A DNA stretch of 64,000 nucleotides. It comes from an uncultured Clostridia bacterium (GTDB lineage: Bacteria; Bacillota; Clostridia; Oscillospirales; Acutalibacteraceae). The position numbers and the translations under genes are program-made. The stretch covers positions 1 through 64,000 of the forward strand of contig CANQDR010000001.1 of assembly GCA_947593615.1 (NCBI GenBank), given 5' to 3'. This document shows positions 35,179 to 45,849 of this stretch, piece after piece (the stretch's first letter is position 1; every line of letters starts with the position of its first letter). Under the pieces are notes generated by a model, which searched no databases, was not told where the DNA came from, and worked only from the letters and a program-made list of their open reading frames with translations.

Positions 35179-35287
35179 TTGTTTTACACCCCTCCGCATT
35201 ATTCTACAAAATAATTATAACACAAAATTGTGAAATTTCAAGCACATAAATAAATAATATTTTGTGAAAATTATTACATATTTATAA

Positions 35288-36640
35288 TTACAGGTTACGG
35301 TAATTTTTAACTCTTCTGTTCTTCTTTCTGCGTTTTCTGTTGATTTTTGAAGAAATGAAATAACAGATAAGTATAATAACAATTATTCCGATTACAACTA
35401 AGAACCAGTATGACTGAAATACGGTTGAAATTACATTAAGCACAAACAAGAATCCGCTCATTTCTATTTTCTCGCTTGAAACAAGATTTACCTTTGTTAT
35501 TTCCTGCTTTTCTCCGCCATTGTTGTCCTTATAATATATTGTTGCCGTACCGACTTTTTCATTAAGCTCAAGAGGCGCGTCAACGCTTTCGGGAACATCG
35601 GTTTCAACTATAATATTTTTCTTTTCAATGTCCTTGGGAACTATCGCGCTCAGATTTTTTTCGGGCACAAGCTGTACCGACTCTTTTCCCCACGCAAGAT
35701 TTACTTTTTCTTCACATACAGGAGTTGAGGCAGTTGCCACAGTGCTAAGCTCAAGACTTGTCAGCGCCCATCTGAACAAATCTGCGGCGTCGGTCATTGT
35801 ACCGTATTCCTCAGATTTTCCCTCCTCATACGGAGCGTGCAGAAGCACAGCCATATAGGAGTATCCGTCTGCCGTTGCCGTTGTAACAAGACATCTTCCT
35901 GCCTGGTCGGTAGTACCTGTCTTTATTCCCTTGGCATACATATAATAATAATCTCCGCCTCTGTTTGGGTCAATAAGATAGTTGGTTGTGATAAGAGGAT
36001 ATTCTTCTCCCTCACAGTAATATGTGTTTGTATTTGTGATTTCCGCAAATTTCGGAAGCGTGAGCGCATATTTCGTGATTATGTAAAGGTCACGGGCCGT
36101 CGTATAGTGATTGTCATTGTGAAGTCCGTCGGGATTTTCAAAATGAGTGTTCTTACAGCCAAGCTCCTTTGCCTTGTCATTCATAAGCTTGACAAAATTA
36201 TCAATGCTTCCGTTTCCCACATAATCTGCAAGCACAACTGCGGCGTCATTGCCTGACGGCACCATCATACTGTACAGCAAATCAATTACGCTCATTGTTT
36301 CGCCGACATGCTCTTCGACGTTAGCCAAAGAGCTTCCCGTGTCTTTCAAAACATTAAGCACTTTTTCTTTGATTGGGATTCTGGTGTTTTCGAGGTCATC
36401 TATATTTTCAACTGCAATTATGTATGTCATTATCTTTGTTGTAGACGCAGGATAGCGTTTTGAGTCAGCATCTTTTTCGAAAACCGTTTGTCCCGAATCC
36501 ATATTAACAAGCAAAATGGAATCAGACTGTGTTTTTACGTCATTCGGATACGAAATCGCACCTGTTGAAATAACTGATGATGTAATAATAATACAAAATA
36601 CAAAAATTAAAGAAATTACTGTTAAAGATTTCTTCTTCAT
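35288..36640 (-). CDS. dacF: D-alanyl-D-alanine carboxypeptidase (DacF-like)
   Basis: KRYPASTTKIMTYIIAVE (SxxK), VPSGNDAAVVLADY (SGN), KGIKTGTTDQAGRC (KTG); C-terminal TM anchor. Confidence 0.95.
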   Translation of the reverse strand: MKKKSLTVISLIFVFCIIITSSVISTGAISYPNDVKTQSDSILLVNMDSGQTVFEKDADSKRYPASTTKIMTYIIAVENIDDLENTRIPIKEKVLNVLKDTGSSLANVEEHVGETMSVIDLLYSMMVPSGNDAAVVLADYVGNGSIDNFVKLMNDKAKELGCKNTHFENPDGLHNDNHYTTARDLYIITKYALTLPKFAEITNTNTYYCEGEEYPLITTNYLIDPNRGGDYYYMYAKGIKTGTTDQAGRCLVTTATADGYSYMAVLLHAPYEEGKSEEYGTMTDAADLFRWALTSLELSTVATASTPVCEEKVNLAWGKESVQLVPEKNLSAIVPKDIEKKNIIVETDVPESVDAPLELNEKVGTATIYYKDNNGGEKQEITKVNLVSSEKIEMSGFLFVLNVISTVFQSYWFLVVIGIIVIILICYFISSKINRKRRKKNRRVKNYRNL

Positions 36641-36670
36641 AACCTGATTATCTCCCCTGTCTTAGCAATA

Positions 36671-38716
36671 TCAGTTCAATGAATTTTGTCCGCCCCGCTC
36701 AAAAAGCCTGTCAATTTCAGCCTTTAAAAATCTGAGTTCTTCGTTGCGGATATCCTTATACGCAAACAAAATATAGTCTGCAATTTTCTGTGAAAGCTCA
36801 AGGCTTTTTGTATCGGCAAAATCAGCAATAGCCATTTGCGGCAGCCCATGCTGGCGTTCTCCAAAAAAATCGCCCGGTCCGCGCATTTTCAAATCCTCAT
36901 CGGCTATTTTAAATCCGTCGTTTGTCATACACATAACTTCAAGCCTTGCTTTTGTATCAAGGTTTCCGTTATCGCTCACCATTATGCAGTATGACTGAAA
37001 CTCTCCCCTGCCGACTCTTCCTCGCAGCTGATGAAGCTGAGAAAGTCCGAAACGCTCGGCATTTTCTATTACCATAACCGAGGCATTGGAAACATCTACG
37101 CCGACCTCAATTACAGTAGTTGCAACAAGCAGAGAATACTCGCCCGATACAAACTTCTGCATAACGGCTTCCTTTTCGTCAGACTTCATTTTGCCGTGAA
37201 CAATTCCCACCGGAATATCTGAAAATTCTTTCAGCATCAGCTCTGCGGCGTATTCCTCTGCTGACGCCGCGTCGTCGAGCTCGCTTTCCTCCACAAGCGG
37301 ACAAACTATATATGCCTGTCTGCCTGACTTTATCTCACTTTTTATAAAATCATATATTTTTTTACGCTGTGCCGCTTTCATCAAAACGGTTTTTACAGGT
37401 TTTCTCGACGGCGGAAGCTCATCTATTACCGAAATATCAAGATCGCCGAAAATGATAAGGCCAAGCGTCCTCGGAATAGGTGTGGCGCTCATTACAAGAA
37501 GATGCGGATTTTCTCCCTTTCCGAGCAGTTTTGCACGCTGAGCAACGCCAAAGCGATGCTGTTCGTCGGTTACGGCAAGACCGAGATTATAAAACTCGGT
37601 CTTATCGGTTATAAGTGCATGAGTGCCGACAATAAGGTTGATTTTTCCCTCTGAAAGTTCCTGTCTGACTATCTTTTTTTCAGACTCTTTCAGCGAACCG
37701 GTAAGCAAGCCTATGTTTATATCAGTGCCGCTTAGTAATTTGCAAAAGGTATCGTAATGCTGGCGGGCAAGGATTTCAGTAGGAGCCATAAAAGCCGCCT
37801 GAAATCCGTTTTTCACAACAGTGTAGCAGATTGACGCGGCAACTGCGGTTTTTCCCGAACCCACATCGCCTTGAACAAGCCTGTTCATAGGTGATTTTTT
37901 TGTAAGCATATCTTTTATGCAGTCTGAAACTGCATTTTTTTGAGCATTTGTAAGAGCAAAAGGCAAAAAGCCTTCAAATTCCGAAGAATAATCCTTTTTA
38001 ATTTTTATTCCGCTTTCGCCTCTGCTATGCTCCTTTAATCCTCTCATACCGAGATTAAGCACAACAAGCTCTTCCGTAACAAGTCTTTTGCGAGCTGTTT
38101 CCAAACACTCTTCATTTTTGGGAAAATGAATGTCATTAAGAGCCTGTTTTAATCCGCACAGACCAAAGCTGTTTCTGACCTGTTCGGGCAATGGGTCGTT
38201 AATGCTCTTTGGAAGCAGAGCAAGGGCCTGCTTTACTGAATTAGAAATAGTTTTGCTGACAAGCCCTGCGGTCTGTTTGTAAACGGGATGGATTCTTATT
38301 CCCTCGCTTGCAAGCGAAAAAGTAGGTGCTATCATTTGTGAACCAAATGAAGCCGCAGTTATTCTTCCGTAAAAGAAATACTCTTGTCCGCCCTTTAACA
38401 TAGAACTGATATATTTATTATTAAAAAACACAATCTGTAACGAGCCTGTGTCATCATAGACCGTACCTCTGGAAATAATCCGTCCGCCGCTTATCCTCGC
38501 ATCTGAAATCGGCGTTCCAAGCACAGCTTTTATACAATACATACCGCCGTATTGCAGATTTTCTATTTTTTCAACCGTATTCCAGTCCTCATATGTACGC
38601 GGATAAAAGTTAATCAAATTTCCAATGCTGTATATTCCGAGCTTATTAAACAAAGCCGCGCGCTTTGCGCCTATTCCGCTCAGCTTCGAGATAGGCATTT
38701 TGTAAAGAGAAGCCAT
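36671..38716 (-). CDS. recG: ATP-dependent DNA helicase RecG
   Basis: LVQGDVGSGKTAVAA, VTDEQHRFGVAQR, LHQLRGRVGRG. Confidence 0.98.
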   Translation of the reverse strand: MASLYKMPISKLSGIGAKRAALFNKLGIYSIGNLINFYPRTYEDWNTVEKIENLQYGGMYCIKAVLGTPISDARISGGRIISRGTVYDDTGSLQIVFFNNKYISSMLKGGQEYFFYGRITAASFGSQMIAPTFSLASEGIRIHPVYKQTAGLVSKTISNSVKQALALLPKSINDPLPEQVRNSFGLCGLKQALNDIHFPKNEECLETARKRLVTEELVVLNLGMRGLKEHSRGESGIKIKKDYSSEFEGFLPFALTNAQKNAVSDCIKDMLTKKSPMNRLVQGDVGSGKTAVAASICYTVVKNGFQAAFMAPTEILARQHYDTFCKLLSGTDINIGLLTGSLKESEKKIVRQELSEGKINLIVGTHALITDKTEFYNLGLAVTDEQHRFGVAQRAKLLGKGENPHLLVMSATPIPRTLGLIIFGDLDISVIDELPPSRKPVKTVLMKAAQRKKIYDFIKSEIKSGRQAYIVCPLVEESELDDAASAEEYAAELMLKEFSDIPVGIVHGKMKSDEKEAVMQKFVSGEYSLLVATTVIEVGVDVSNASVMVIENAERFGLSQLHQLRGRVGRGEFQSYCIMVSDNGNLDTKARLEVMCMTNDGFKIADEDLKMRGPGDFFGERQHGLPQMAIADFADTKSLELSQKIADYILFAYKDIRNEELRFLKAEIDRLFERGGQNSLN

Positions 38717-38744
38717 TATCTGCCGCCTTTTGTTGATTAAAAAG

Positions 38745-38774
38745 ATAGGGCATGACGCAACTATCATGCCCTAT
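38745..38774 (-). terminator. Intrinsic terminator between fakA-like gene and recG
   Basis: ATAGGGCATGA-CGCAACTA-TCATGCCCTAT followed on the minus strand by a short T-run. Confidence 0.75.
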
Positions 38775-38784
38775 GAAGTTTATA

Positions 38785-40425
38785 TCATTCTATGCTTAAA
38801 ATGAAGTAATAAATCGGCTGGTCGCCTTTTACAAGCGAAATATCCGTACGTGCTCCGAATTTGTCACGAAGCTCTTGGTAAGCCTTGTTTGCGTCTTCCT
38901 CGGTCACGTCCTCACCGTAAATCAGAGTGATAAACGAAGTATCACGGCTGACCATATTTTTTGCAAGCTTTACTACTGCCTTTACGGGATTTTTCTCGGT
39001 AATTGTAAGCTTTCCGTTTTCAAGGGCGATTATGTCGCCCTCTTTTATTTTCTTGCCGCCGAACTCGCTGTTGCGTGCCGCAAAAGTTACAAGTCCAGTA
39101 CCTACATTATGCACGGAGTCCATCATAAGCTGTGCATTGCTTTCAGCAGATATTTCGGGGTCAAAATTGAGCATTGCAGTCATGCCCTGAGGAATTGTTC
39201 TGGTAGGCACTATTACAACGTTTCTGTCCTTAACCATAGGAATTGTCTGTTCTGCGGCAAGGATTATATTTTTATTGTTTGGAAGTACAAGAACATTTTC
39301 GGCAGGAGTTGCCATTACTGCGGCATAGATGTCATCCGTGCTCGGATTCATACTTTGACCGCCTGAAACAACATTTGTACATCCAAGGTCTTTAAACAGC
39401 GCTTTAAGTCCTTCGCCGGCGGCTACTGCTACAAAACCGATTTTTTCGGTTGGTTCAGCAGGAGTGAACACTTCTTTTTCACGCTTTGAAGTCTTTTTAG
39501 CATTTTTATGCTGTTCTTTCATATTCTCAACCTTTACGGTGAGCAGCTGACCGAACTCAAGACCTTTTGAAAGCGCATTTCCGGGCTGTTCTGTGTGAAC
39601 GTGTACCTTTATAATTTCGTCGTCGTTTACAACAACAACACAGTCGCCTATTGTTTCAAGATACTCGCGCAGAAGCTGAGGGTCGGTTTCTTCTTCCTGA
39701 TTTCTGCCGACAATAAACTCTGTGCAGTAAGTAAATTGTATATCATCATCAAACTCGGCAGCGGCACTTTCAAATGTGTCAACTGTTACGTCCGTGCCCT
39801 CATTGTACTCTATCATAATTCCGTCCTTAATGACGGAGAGCATACCTTCAAAAATAACGCAAAGACCTTTGCCGCCTGCGTCAACTACACCTGCTTTTTT
39901 CAGCACAGGCAAAAGCTCGGGAGTTATGGAAAGAGCATCCTTAGCTTTATCGCAGATTGCCTGCCATACAGGCAATACTTCAGAATTCTCCTTTGCCGCC
40001 TCTACGCCTGCTTCATATGCCATTCTTGCAACTGTAAGGATTGTACCCTCAGTAGGCTTCATAACAGCCTTGTATGCCGCGTCAACGCCTATTCCGAGCG
40101 CAGCAGCAATATTTTTGCCGTTTACCTCTTCCATTCCCTTTAATCCCTGTGCAAATCCTCTGAAGATAAGGGAAGTAATTACGCCTGAATTTCCTCTTGC
40201 GCCTCTAAGCATTGCAGAAGCAACAGTTTCCGCAGCCTCTCCGGCATTGTTTCCGCTGTAATCTTCAAGCGCATGAGCCGCAGCCATTACGGTCATTGAC
40301 ATATTTGTTCCCGTGTCGCCGTCCGGTACAGGAAAAATATTCAAATCATTAATCTGGCTTTTCTGAGCGCTAATGTTATTTGCACCCGAAATAATAGATT
40401 GTTTTAAAATCTCTCCGTTAATCAT
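38785..40425 (-). CDS. fakA: DAK2/DegV-type kinase-like protein (FakA/YloV family)
   Basis: INGEILKQSIISGANNISAQKSQINDLNIFPVPDGDTGTNMSMTV; GARGNSGVITS; adjacent to recG. Confidence 0.94.
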   Translation of the reverse strand: MINGEILKQSIISGANNISAQKSQINDLNIFPVPDGDTGTNMSMTVMAAAHALEDYSGNNAGEAAETVASAMLRGARGNSGVITSLIFRGFAQGLKGMEEVNGKNIAAALGIGVDAAYKAVMKPTEGTILTVARMAYEAGVEAAKENSEVLPVWQAICDKAKDALSITPELLPVLKKAGVVDAGGKGLCVIFEGMLSVIKDGIMIEYNEGTDVTVDTFESAAAEFDDDIQFTYCTEFIVGRNQEEETDPQLLREYLETIGDCVVVVNDDEIIKVHVHTEQPGNALSKGLEFGQLLTVKVENMKEQHKNAKKTSKREKEVFTPAEPTEKIGFVAVAAGEGLKALFKDLGCTNVVSGGQSMNPSTDDIYAAVMATPAENVLVLPNNKNIILAAEQTIPMVKDRNVVIVPTRTIPQGMTAMLNFDPEISAESNAQLMMDSVHNVGTGLVTFAARNSEFGGKKIKEGDIIALENGKLTITEKNPVKAVVKLAKNMVSRDTSFITLIYGEDVTEEDANKAYQELRDKFGARTDISLVKGDQPIYYFILSIE

Positions 40426-40545
40426 CTCAGCACATCCTTTTTAATGTACATATAATTTTCCATATACATAAGTTATTATACTGTCTTTATGCAAAATTTG
40501 CAAGAGAATTAATTAATATGTTATGTGAATTTTTTAAATTAAAAT

Positions 40546-41319
40546 TTATTCAATTCTCAGAGCCTCTGCATTAATACATTTGCCCGATCTGTCATCTATG
40601 TCAAAAATAACACATTCCATTTTACAGTCGCCGCTTGCAAGATCAAAGCGTGCAGGAAGTTTTGTTTTCATCTTTTCGATTATAATTTCACTTTTTACCC
40701 CGAGAACAGATTGACAGGTTCCCGTCATTCCGACATCAGTAATATACCCCGTACCGTTCGGGAGCACCTGGGCGTCCGATGTTTGAACGTGCGTATGAGT
40801 ACCAAACACCGCTGACGCTCTGCCGTCAAGATAAAATCCCATTGCACGCTTTTCGCTTGTTGTTTCTGCGTGAAAGTCAACAATAATAATATTGCTTTCA
40901 GCCTTTTGCAGCATTTTATCAGCACATTCAAAAGCACAGTTAAGGTTGTTATCCATAAACATATTTCCCATAATATTTATGACCGTTATTATTTTTCTGC
41001 CTGTGTCAATATTTAGTATTCCCGTTCCCGGCGTAGTTTTTTCAGGAAAGTTTGCAGGTCGGACAATGAAAGGATTTTCATCAAGATATTCGTAAACTTC
41101 TTTTCGTCTGAAAGTATGATTACCAAGCGTTATTGCGTTAACTCCGCTGTCAAACAGATAATTTGCTGATGAAGGAGTAATTCCGTTTCCGTCCGAGGAA
41201 TTTTCGCCATTGCAAATTACAAAATCTATTCCTTTTATCTTTTTTAACACGGGAAGCTTGCTTCGCAGAAAATTGCAGCCGATACTTCCTACAACATCTC
41301 CGATACAAAGAATTCTCAC
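40546..41319 (-). CDS. ymdB: YmdB-type metallophosphoesterase (TIGR00282)
   Basis: RILCIGDVVGSIGCNFLRSKLP, NGENSSDGNGITP, ITLGNHTFRRKEVYEYL; GTG start after aggagg. Confidence 0.95.
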   Translation of the reverse strand: MRILCIGDVVGSIGCNFLRSKLPVLKKIKGIDFVICNGENSSDGNGITPSSANYLFDSGVNAITLGNHTFRRKEVYEYLDENPFIVRPANFPEKTTPGTGILNIDTGRKIITVINIMGNMFMDNNLNCAFECADKMLQKAESNIIIVDFHAETTSEKRAMGFYLDGRASAVFGTHTHVQTSDAQVLPNGTGYITDVGMTGTCQSVLGVKSEIIIEKMKTKLPARFDLASGDCKMECVIFDIDDRSGKCINAEALRIE

Positions 41320-41399
41320 GAAAAAACCTCCTGCCATATATAAAATCTTACAAATCAGAATTTCTTTTATTTTATCGTTTTAATTTTACCATATTATAT

Positions 41400-42578
41400 T
41401 TATTCTGTCACGCTGAAATCAACACTTTCGGCAATATTTTCATTAAATACATAGTCAGTTTTGCAAATTAATTTGTCTTTAGCATCCTTTATGTTAATTT
41501 TTCTGTTTACAATTTGACTTTTGCCCTTTTCAAACGCCTCGTAAAGCAAAAGACTGTTTTCAAAGGCTTTCTGAGCTGTATTTTTATCGAGGGTTATTTT
41601 GTTTTTTACAATTTCATACTCAATTTCGGTTTTTATTCCGGCTGGAAGAACAACATTATTGCAAAACAGATTTTCCTTTTTCTGGGAGTATGCGGAATAC
41701 TCAAACGAGTTGAAGGACAGGGAGCAAGGAAACTCTGTCCACAAAAAAAACGCCTTTGCTCTGTCCGCGCTGTTGTCCGTCAAAGAATAATATTCATACT
41801 CTTTAGGAATGGATAATTCCTTTTCAGAAATAACGTTTGCGAACACTTCCGCGCTTGCGTGCACATATTGTATGGTGTTCATTTTTGTTTCAGTTATTCC
41901 GCTGACGAGCAAATCACCTTTTACAACTCCGCTTCCTTTCAGCACCTTAGTCGTCCCGCTTTTTGCATTTATCTTTGTGATTACACCGTCGCTCTTTGCT
42001 TTTATATTGCACGGATTAGTATCTGTGTTAAGCTCAGGCTTTTCTGCTTTCTCTTTTATTTCAACCGAAGCGATGTTTCCGGTAATGTTTACGCTCATCC
42101 ACCCTATTTCATCGATTTTCAAAGTAGTGTCACGCTCAATTTTTTCAACGTCAAGATTATTCTTGTATGCACCCGTTTTTATTCCGTTTTCTGCAAGCAC
42201 TTCTGAAAGACGAGCTTCGCTTATGTTTTCCGTACCTGTTATGCTGACAGACCAGATAAAGTTAGAAAGCACAATCATTAATATAATTCCTGCCGCCGCG
42301 CCTATCGGAATACCTATTCTCGGTTTGTATCGGAACGCAATTACAGGAAATCCGTGTTTTGCTTTAATTTTCGGCTTAATTTTTGCTTTTCTTGCAATAA
42401 TTCGGATTTTTCTGTAATCACTTATGTACATAGACGCTTCAAGTCCGTTTTCAATCGGATGAGCATTCCATAAATTGACGCCATATCTTGCCGTTATATT
42501 TAAAAAGCGTTCGGGAAATTTTCCTTTTGCGCAAAAATCCACATAACCTCTGAAAAATCGTATTATCTTAACAAGCAT
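41400..42578 (-). CDS. yqfD: Sporulation protein YqfD
   Basis: RGYVDFCAKGKFPERFLNITARYGVNLWN; single TM then extracytoplasmic domain; downstream of yqfC-like gene. Confidence 0.93.
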   Translation of the reverse strand: MLVKIIRFFRGYVDFCAKGKFPERFLNITARYGVNLWNAHPIENGLEASMYISDYRKIRIIARKAKIKPKIKAKHGFPVIAFRYKPRIGIPIGAAAGIILMIVLSNFIWSVSITGTENISEARLSEVLAENGIKTGAYKNNLDVEKIERDTTLKIDEIGWMSVNITGNIASVEIKEKAEKPELNTDTNPCNIKAKSDGVITKINAKSGTTKVLKGSGVVKGDLLVSGITETKMNTIQYVHASAEVFANVISEKELSIPKEYEYYSLTDNSADRAKAFFLWTEFPCSLSFNSFEYSAYSQKKENLFCNNVVLPAGIKTEIEYEIVKNKITLDKNTAQKAFENSLLLYEAFEKGKSQIVNRKINIKDAKDKLICKTDYVFNENIAESVDFSVTE

Positions 42579-42587
42579 TTTATCACC

Positions 42588-42860
42588 TCAAGTCAAAAAC
42601 TCAACCTTAGTTACAAAACCCTCTATTTCAACACAGGAACTTGATATACATCTCACACAAAGTCCTCTGCCGCAGAACGAAACAACCATCTTGTTTGTAT
42701 TAACCTTAATGTTTTCACTTTCATATAAAAGTATCCCCGTTGAACCTTCAAGTGTTATTCTTCTGTTTCCGAGCATTTCTATCATCGGCACGCCGCCAAT
42801 ATTCATTCCCACAGAATTGTAACCGTCGTTTTGATTGCCCCTGTTTTTATTCTTTTGCAA
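42588..42860 (-). CDS. yqfC: YabP/YqfC family sporulation protein
   Basis: IEMLGNRRITLEGSTGILLYESENIKVNT...ISSSCVEIEGFVTKVEFL. Confidence 0.88.
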   Translation of the reverse strand: MQKNKNRGNQNDGYNSVGMNIGGVPMIEMLGNRRITLEGSTGILLYESENIKVNTNKMVVSFCGRGLCVRCISSSCVEIEGFVTKVEFLT

Positions 42861-42927
42861 AAAAATCGCTCCTATTTTAATTTCTCATTTATTTTTATGC
42901 AAATTCAATCATATATATTATCGGTGA

Positions 42928-44004
42928 TTGATTATGTTCTTTAGTGCGGCAGTTCAAAAAACAGCTACAGCATTCAAAGCATTGTCCGTACTTGCGCTGT
43001 GCGCGGCCCTGATTATTTTTTCAGAGAACTGCTCAAAAGAAGCCTTAGATGGGCTTGGATTATGTCTTAGGGTACTCATTCCGTCGCTCTTTCCCTTTAT
43101 GGCTGTTTCATCCTTTATTGTAAAGAGCGGATTATCATATCAGCTCGGCAGACCGTTCAGAGGCATTATGAAAAAAGTTTTCGGATTAAACGAAAACTTC
43201 GCACCAATTATATTACTGAGTATGATTGGAGGATACCCCGTAGGAGCAAAAGGAATTGCCTCTTTAGTGGAAAGCGGTGCAGCAAATAAAAAAGAAGCCG
43301 CCAAAGCGGCAATGTTCGCGGTATGCGCAGGCCCGGGATTTATTGTAAATTTCGTTGGTATGTCAATTTATCAAAACAAGTCTGCAGGACTTATAATTCT
43401 GGCTTCGCAGATAATATCTGTTCTGGCTTTGGGAATTGCTCTTAATCTTCTGGACAGGGGCAAGAATGAAATTAATACTAAATCCGAATTAAAAAGAAAT
43501 TTTCTTCCCATAAGCAGCGCAATTGTTGAGTCTGCGGCAGAAAGCTCACGCGGTATTCTCAGCATATGTGCTTTTGTCGTTCTGTTTTCGGCATTTACTG
43601 GAATTTTTAACTCAATAATAAGCGACGGTATAATGAAAAACTCACTGCTGTGCCTGCTTGAAGTATGCTCGGCAGTAAGCGAACTTTCAAAGAGCTGTCC
43701 TGTTGAATTTGTAGCCTTTGCGATAGGATTCGGCGGACTTTGCGTTCATTTCCAGATTTTCTCGGCACTCGGAGATATTAAAGTAAACAAACTATCTTTT
43801 TTCTGTATTAGAATAATGCAGGGAATGCTTACATCACTTCTCACCCATTTGGCAATACATCTTTTGCCGGGTGATAAAATGGTTTTTTCTACAGCGGTAG
43901 TCGAAAAAGCAGAAACATTTGGGGGAACTGCTTTTTCGGGAGCTGTTTTAATTATTGTGGCAATTTGTTTTTTATATTCGCTTAAATCATACAAACGCAG
44001 ATAA
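42928..44004 (+). CDS. ylbJ: YlbJ-like sporulation integral membrane protein
   Basis: GLGLCLRVLIPSLFPFMAVSSFIVKSG; SMIGGYPVGAKGIASLVESG; CAGPGFIVNFVG. Confidence 0.85.
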   Translation: MIMFFSAAVQKTATAFKALSVLALCAALIIFSENCSKEALDGLGLCLRVLIPSLFPFMAVSSFIVKSGLSYQLGRPFRGIMKKVFGLNENFAPIILLSMIGGYPVGAKGIASLVESGAANKKEAAKAAMFAVCAGPGFIVNFVGMSIYQNKSAGLIILASQIISVLALGIALNLLDRGKNEINTKSELKRNFLPISSAIVESAAESSRGILSICAFVVLFSAFTGIFNSIISDGIMKNSLLCLLEVCSAVSELSKSCPVEFVAFAIGFGGLCVHFQIFSALGDIKVNKLSFFCIRIMQGMLTSLLTHLAIHLLPGDKMVFSTAVVEKAETFGGTAFSGAVLIIVAICFLYSLKSYKRR

Positions 44005-44016
44005 CGGAGGTATTTT

Positions 44017-45849
44017 ATGTGCGGAATTGCAGGCTGGATTGACAAGAATATTGATATGAGCCAAAAGATGACTGTACTCAACAGAATGTCAGAAACTCTT
44101 GAAAGGCGCGGACCCGATGAAAACGGAATTTATGTAAACAAAAACACAGCTTTAATTCACAGACGGCTTGTGGTAATTGACCGCGAAAACGGCAAACAGC
44201 CTATGGCGGTGAATCATGGCGGAACAACGTATGTAATTGTATATAACGGAGAGCTGTACAACACGGAATCGCTGAGAGAGGAATTAAGAGCCGACGGCTT
44301 TCACTTCAGAGGACACAGTGACACCGAAGTTGTGCTGAAAACATTTATAAAATACGGTGAGGAATGTCCGAAAAAGCTCAACGGAATTTTTGCCTTTGCA
44401 ATATTTAACTCAAGCGATAAATCAGTATTCCTTTGCAGAGATAAAATAGGTGTTAAACCGCTGTTCTATTATGAATACAATGACGGACTTATTTTTGCGT
44501 CAGAAATAAAAGCATTGCTTGCAAGCGAGGTTGTAAAGCCTCAAATTAACGAGCAGGGATTATATGAGGTTTTCTTTCTCGGACCAGCAAGGACACCCTC
44601 CTGCGGAGTTTTTAAGGATGTTTTCGAGCTTAATCCCGGAGAATGTGCTATGTATAAAAACGGCCGCCTCAGCCGAAAAAAATACTTTTCAATTGAAGCA
44701 AAAGAGCATTCCGACAACGAAGAACAGACTATAGAAAAAACAAGATACCTTCTTACTGACGCAATAGAACGCCAGCTTGTCAGCGACGTTCCTATGTGTT
44801 TCTTCTTATCCGGAGGACTTGACAGCAGTATAATAGTTAAAACAGCTTCGCTCTATAACAAAGAGCATAAGCTCGGTAAAATCAATACCTATTCGGTTGA
44901 ATACCGTGATAACGAAAAATATTTTACACGCAGTCTGTTTCAGCCTAACGCCGATTTTGAATATATTTCTATGATGTCTAAAAACGCAGATACAAGACAC
45001 AGGGAAATTATTCTTGAAAACACCCTGCTTGCTGACGCTTTATATGACAGTGTGATTGCAAGAGATCTGCCGGGATACGTTGATGTTGACTCCTCGCTTC
45101 TTTTGTTTTGCAGGGAAATTAAAAAGGATTACACCGTTGCTTTGTCGGGTGAGTGTGCCGACGAACTGTTTGGCGGATATCCGTGGTACCACAACAGCGA
45201 TATTTTGTTTGAGGACTGCTTTCCGTGGTCAAGAAGTCAGGACATCAGACGGTTTATTCTGAAAGACGGAATTCTTAAAAACGGAGAAGAATATGTACGG
45301 CAGAGGTATCTTGACACTATTAATCTTGCGCCCAAGCTTAAAAGCGACAGTAAAACAGACAGACGAATGCGAGAAATGTTTTATCTTAATTTTTACTGGT
45401 TTATGCAGTGTCTGCTCGAGAGAAAAGACAGATGTTCAATGTACAGCGGACTTGAGGTAAGAGTCCCTTTCTGCGACTACAGGCTTGTTGAATATGCCTA
45501 CAATATGCCGTGGAATTTAAAAGCGTGGGGAAACCGTGAAAAAGGCATTGTACGCAAGGCATTTGAGGATATTCTCCCGGATGAAATAAGCTGGCGAAAG
45601 AAGAGTCCGTATCCTAAAACGCATAATCCGATTTATTTTAACGAGTGCGCTGAGCGCGTTAGATTAATTCTTAAAAAGAAAAATATTCTCGTTGAAATGC
45701 TGAATAAAGAAGCAATTGAAAGCATTATTGAAAATCCCGATAAAATAACATCTCCCTGGTATGGTCAGCTTATGAAAGCTCCTCAAATACTTGCATATAT
45801 AATCGAGCTTGACTATTGGTTTGAAAAATACAATATTGAAATAGTTTGA
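44017..45849 (+). CDS. asnB: Asparagine synthase (glutamine-hydrolysing)
   Basis: MCGIAGWIDKN; RRGPDENGIY; FLSGGLDSSIIVK. Confidence 0.97.
   Translation: MCGIAGWIDKNIDMSQKMTVLNRMSETLERRGPDENGIYVNKNTALIHRRLVVIDRENGKQPMAVNHGGTTYVIVYNGELYNTESLREELRADGFHFRGHSDTEVVLKTFIKYGEECPKKLNGIFAFAIFNSSDKSVFLCRDKIGVKPLFYYEYNDGLIFASEIKALLASEVVKPQINEQGLYEVFFLGPARTPSCGVFKDVFELNPGECAMYKNGRLSRKKYFSIEAKEHSDNEEQTIEKTRYLLTDAIERQLVSDVPMCFFLSGGLDSSIIVKTASLYNKEHKLGKINTYSVEYRDNEKYFTRSLFQPNADFEYISMMSKNADTRHREIILENTLLADALYDSVIARDLPGYVDVDSSLLLFCREIKKDYTVALSGECADELFGGYPWYHNSDILFEDCFPWSRSQDIRRFILKDGILKNGEEYVRQRYLDTINLAPKLKSDSKTDRRMREMFYLNFYWFMQCLLERKDRCSMYSGLEVRVPFCDYRLVEYAYNMPWNLKAWGNREKGIVRKAFEDILPDEISWRKKSPYPKTHNPIYFNECAERVRLILKKKNILVEMLNKEAIESIIENPDKITSPWYGQLMKAPQILAYIIELDYWFEKYNIEIV

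Noticed and set aside
41809-42417. 202-aa plus-strand ORF
   Set aside because: Antisense to yqfD; hydrophobic Phe/Ser/Ile bias typical of reverse translation.
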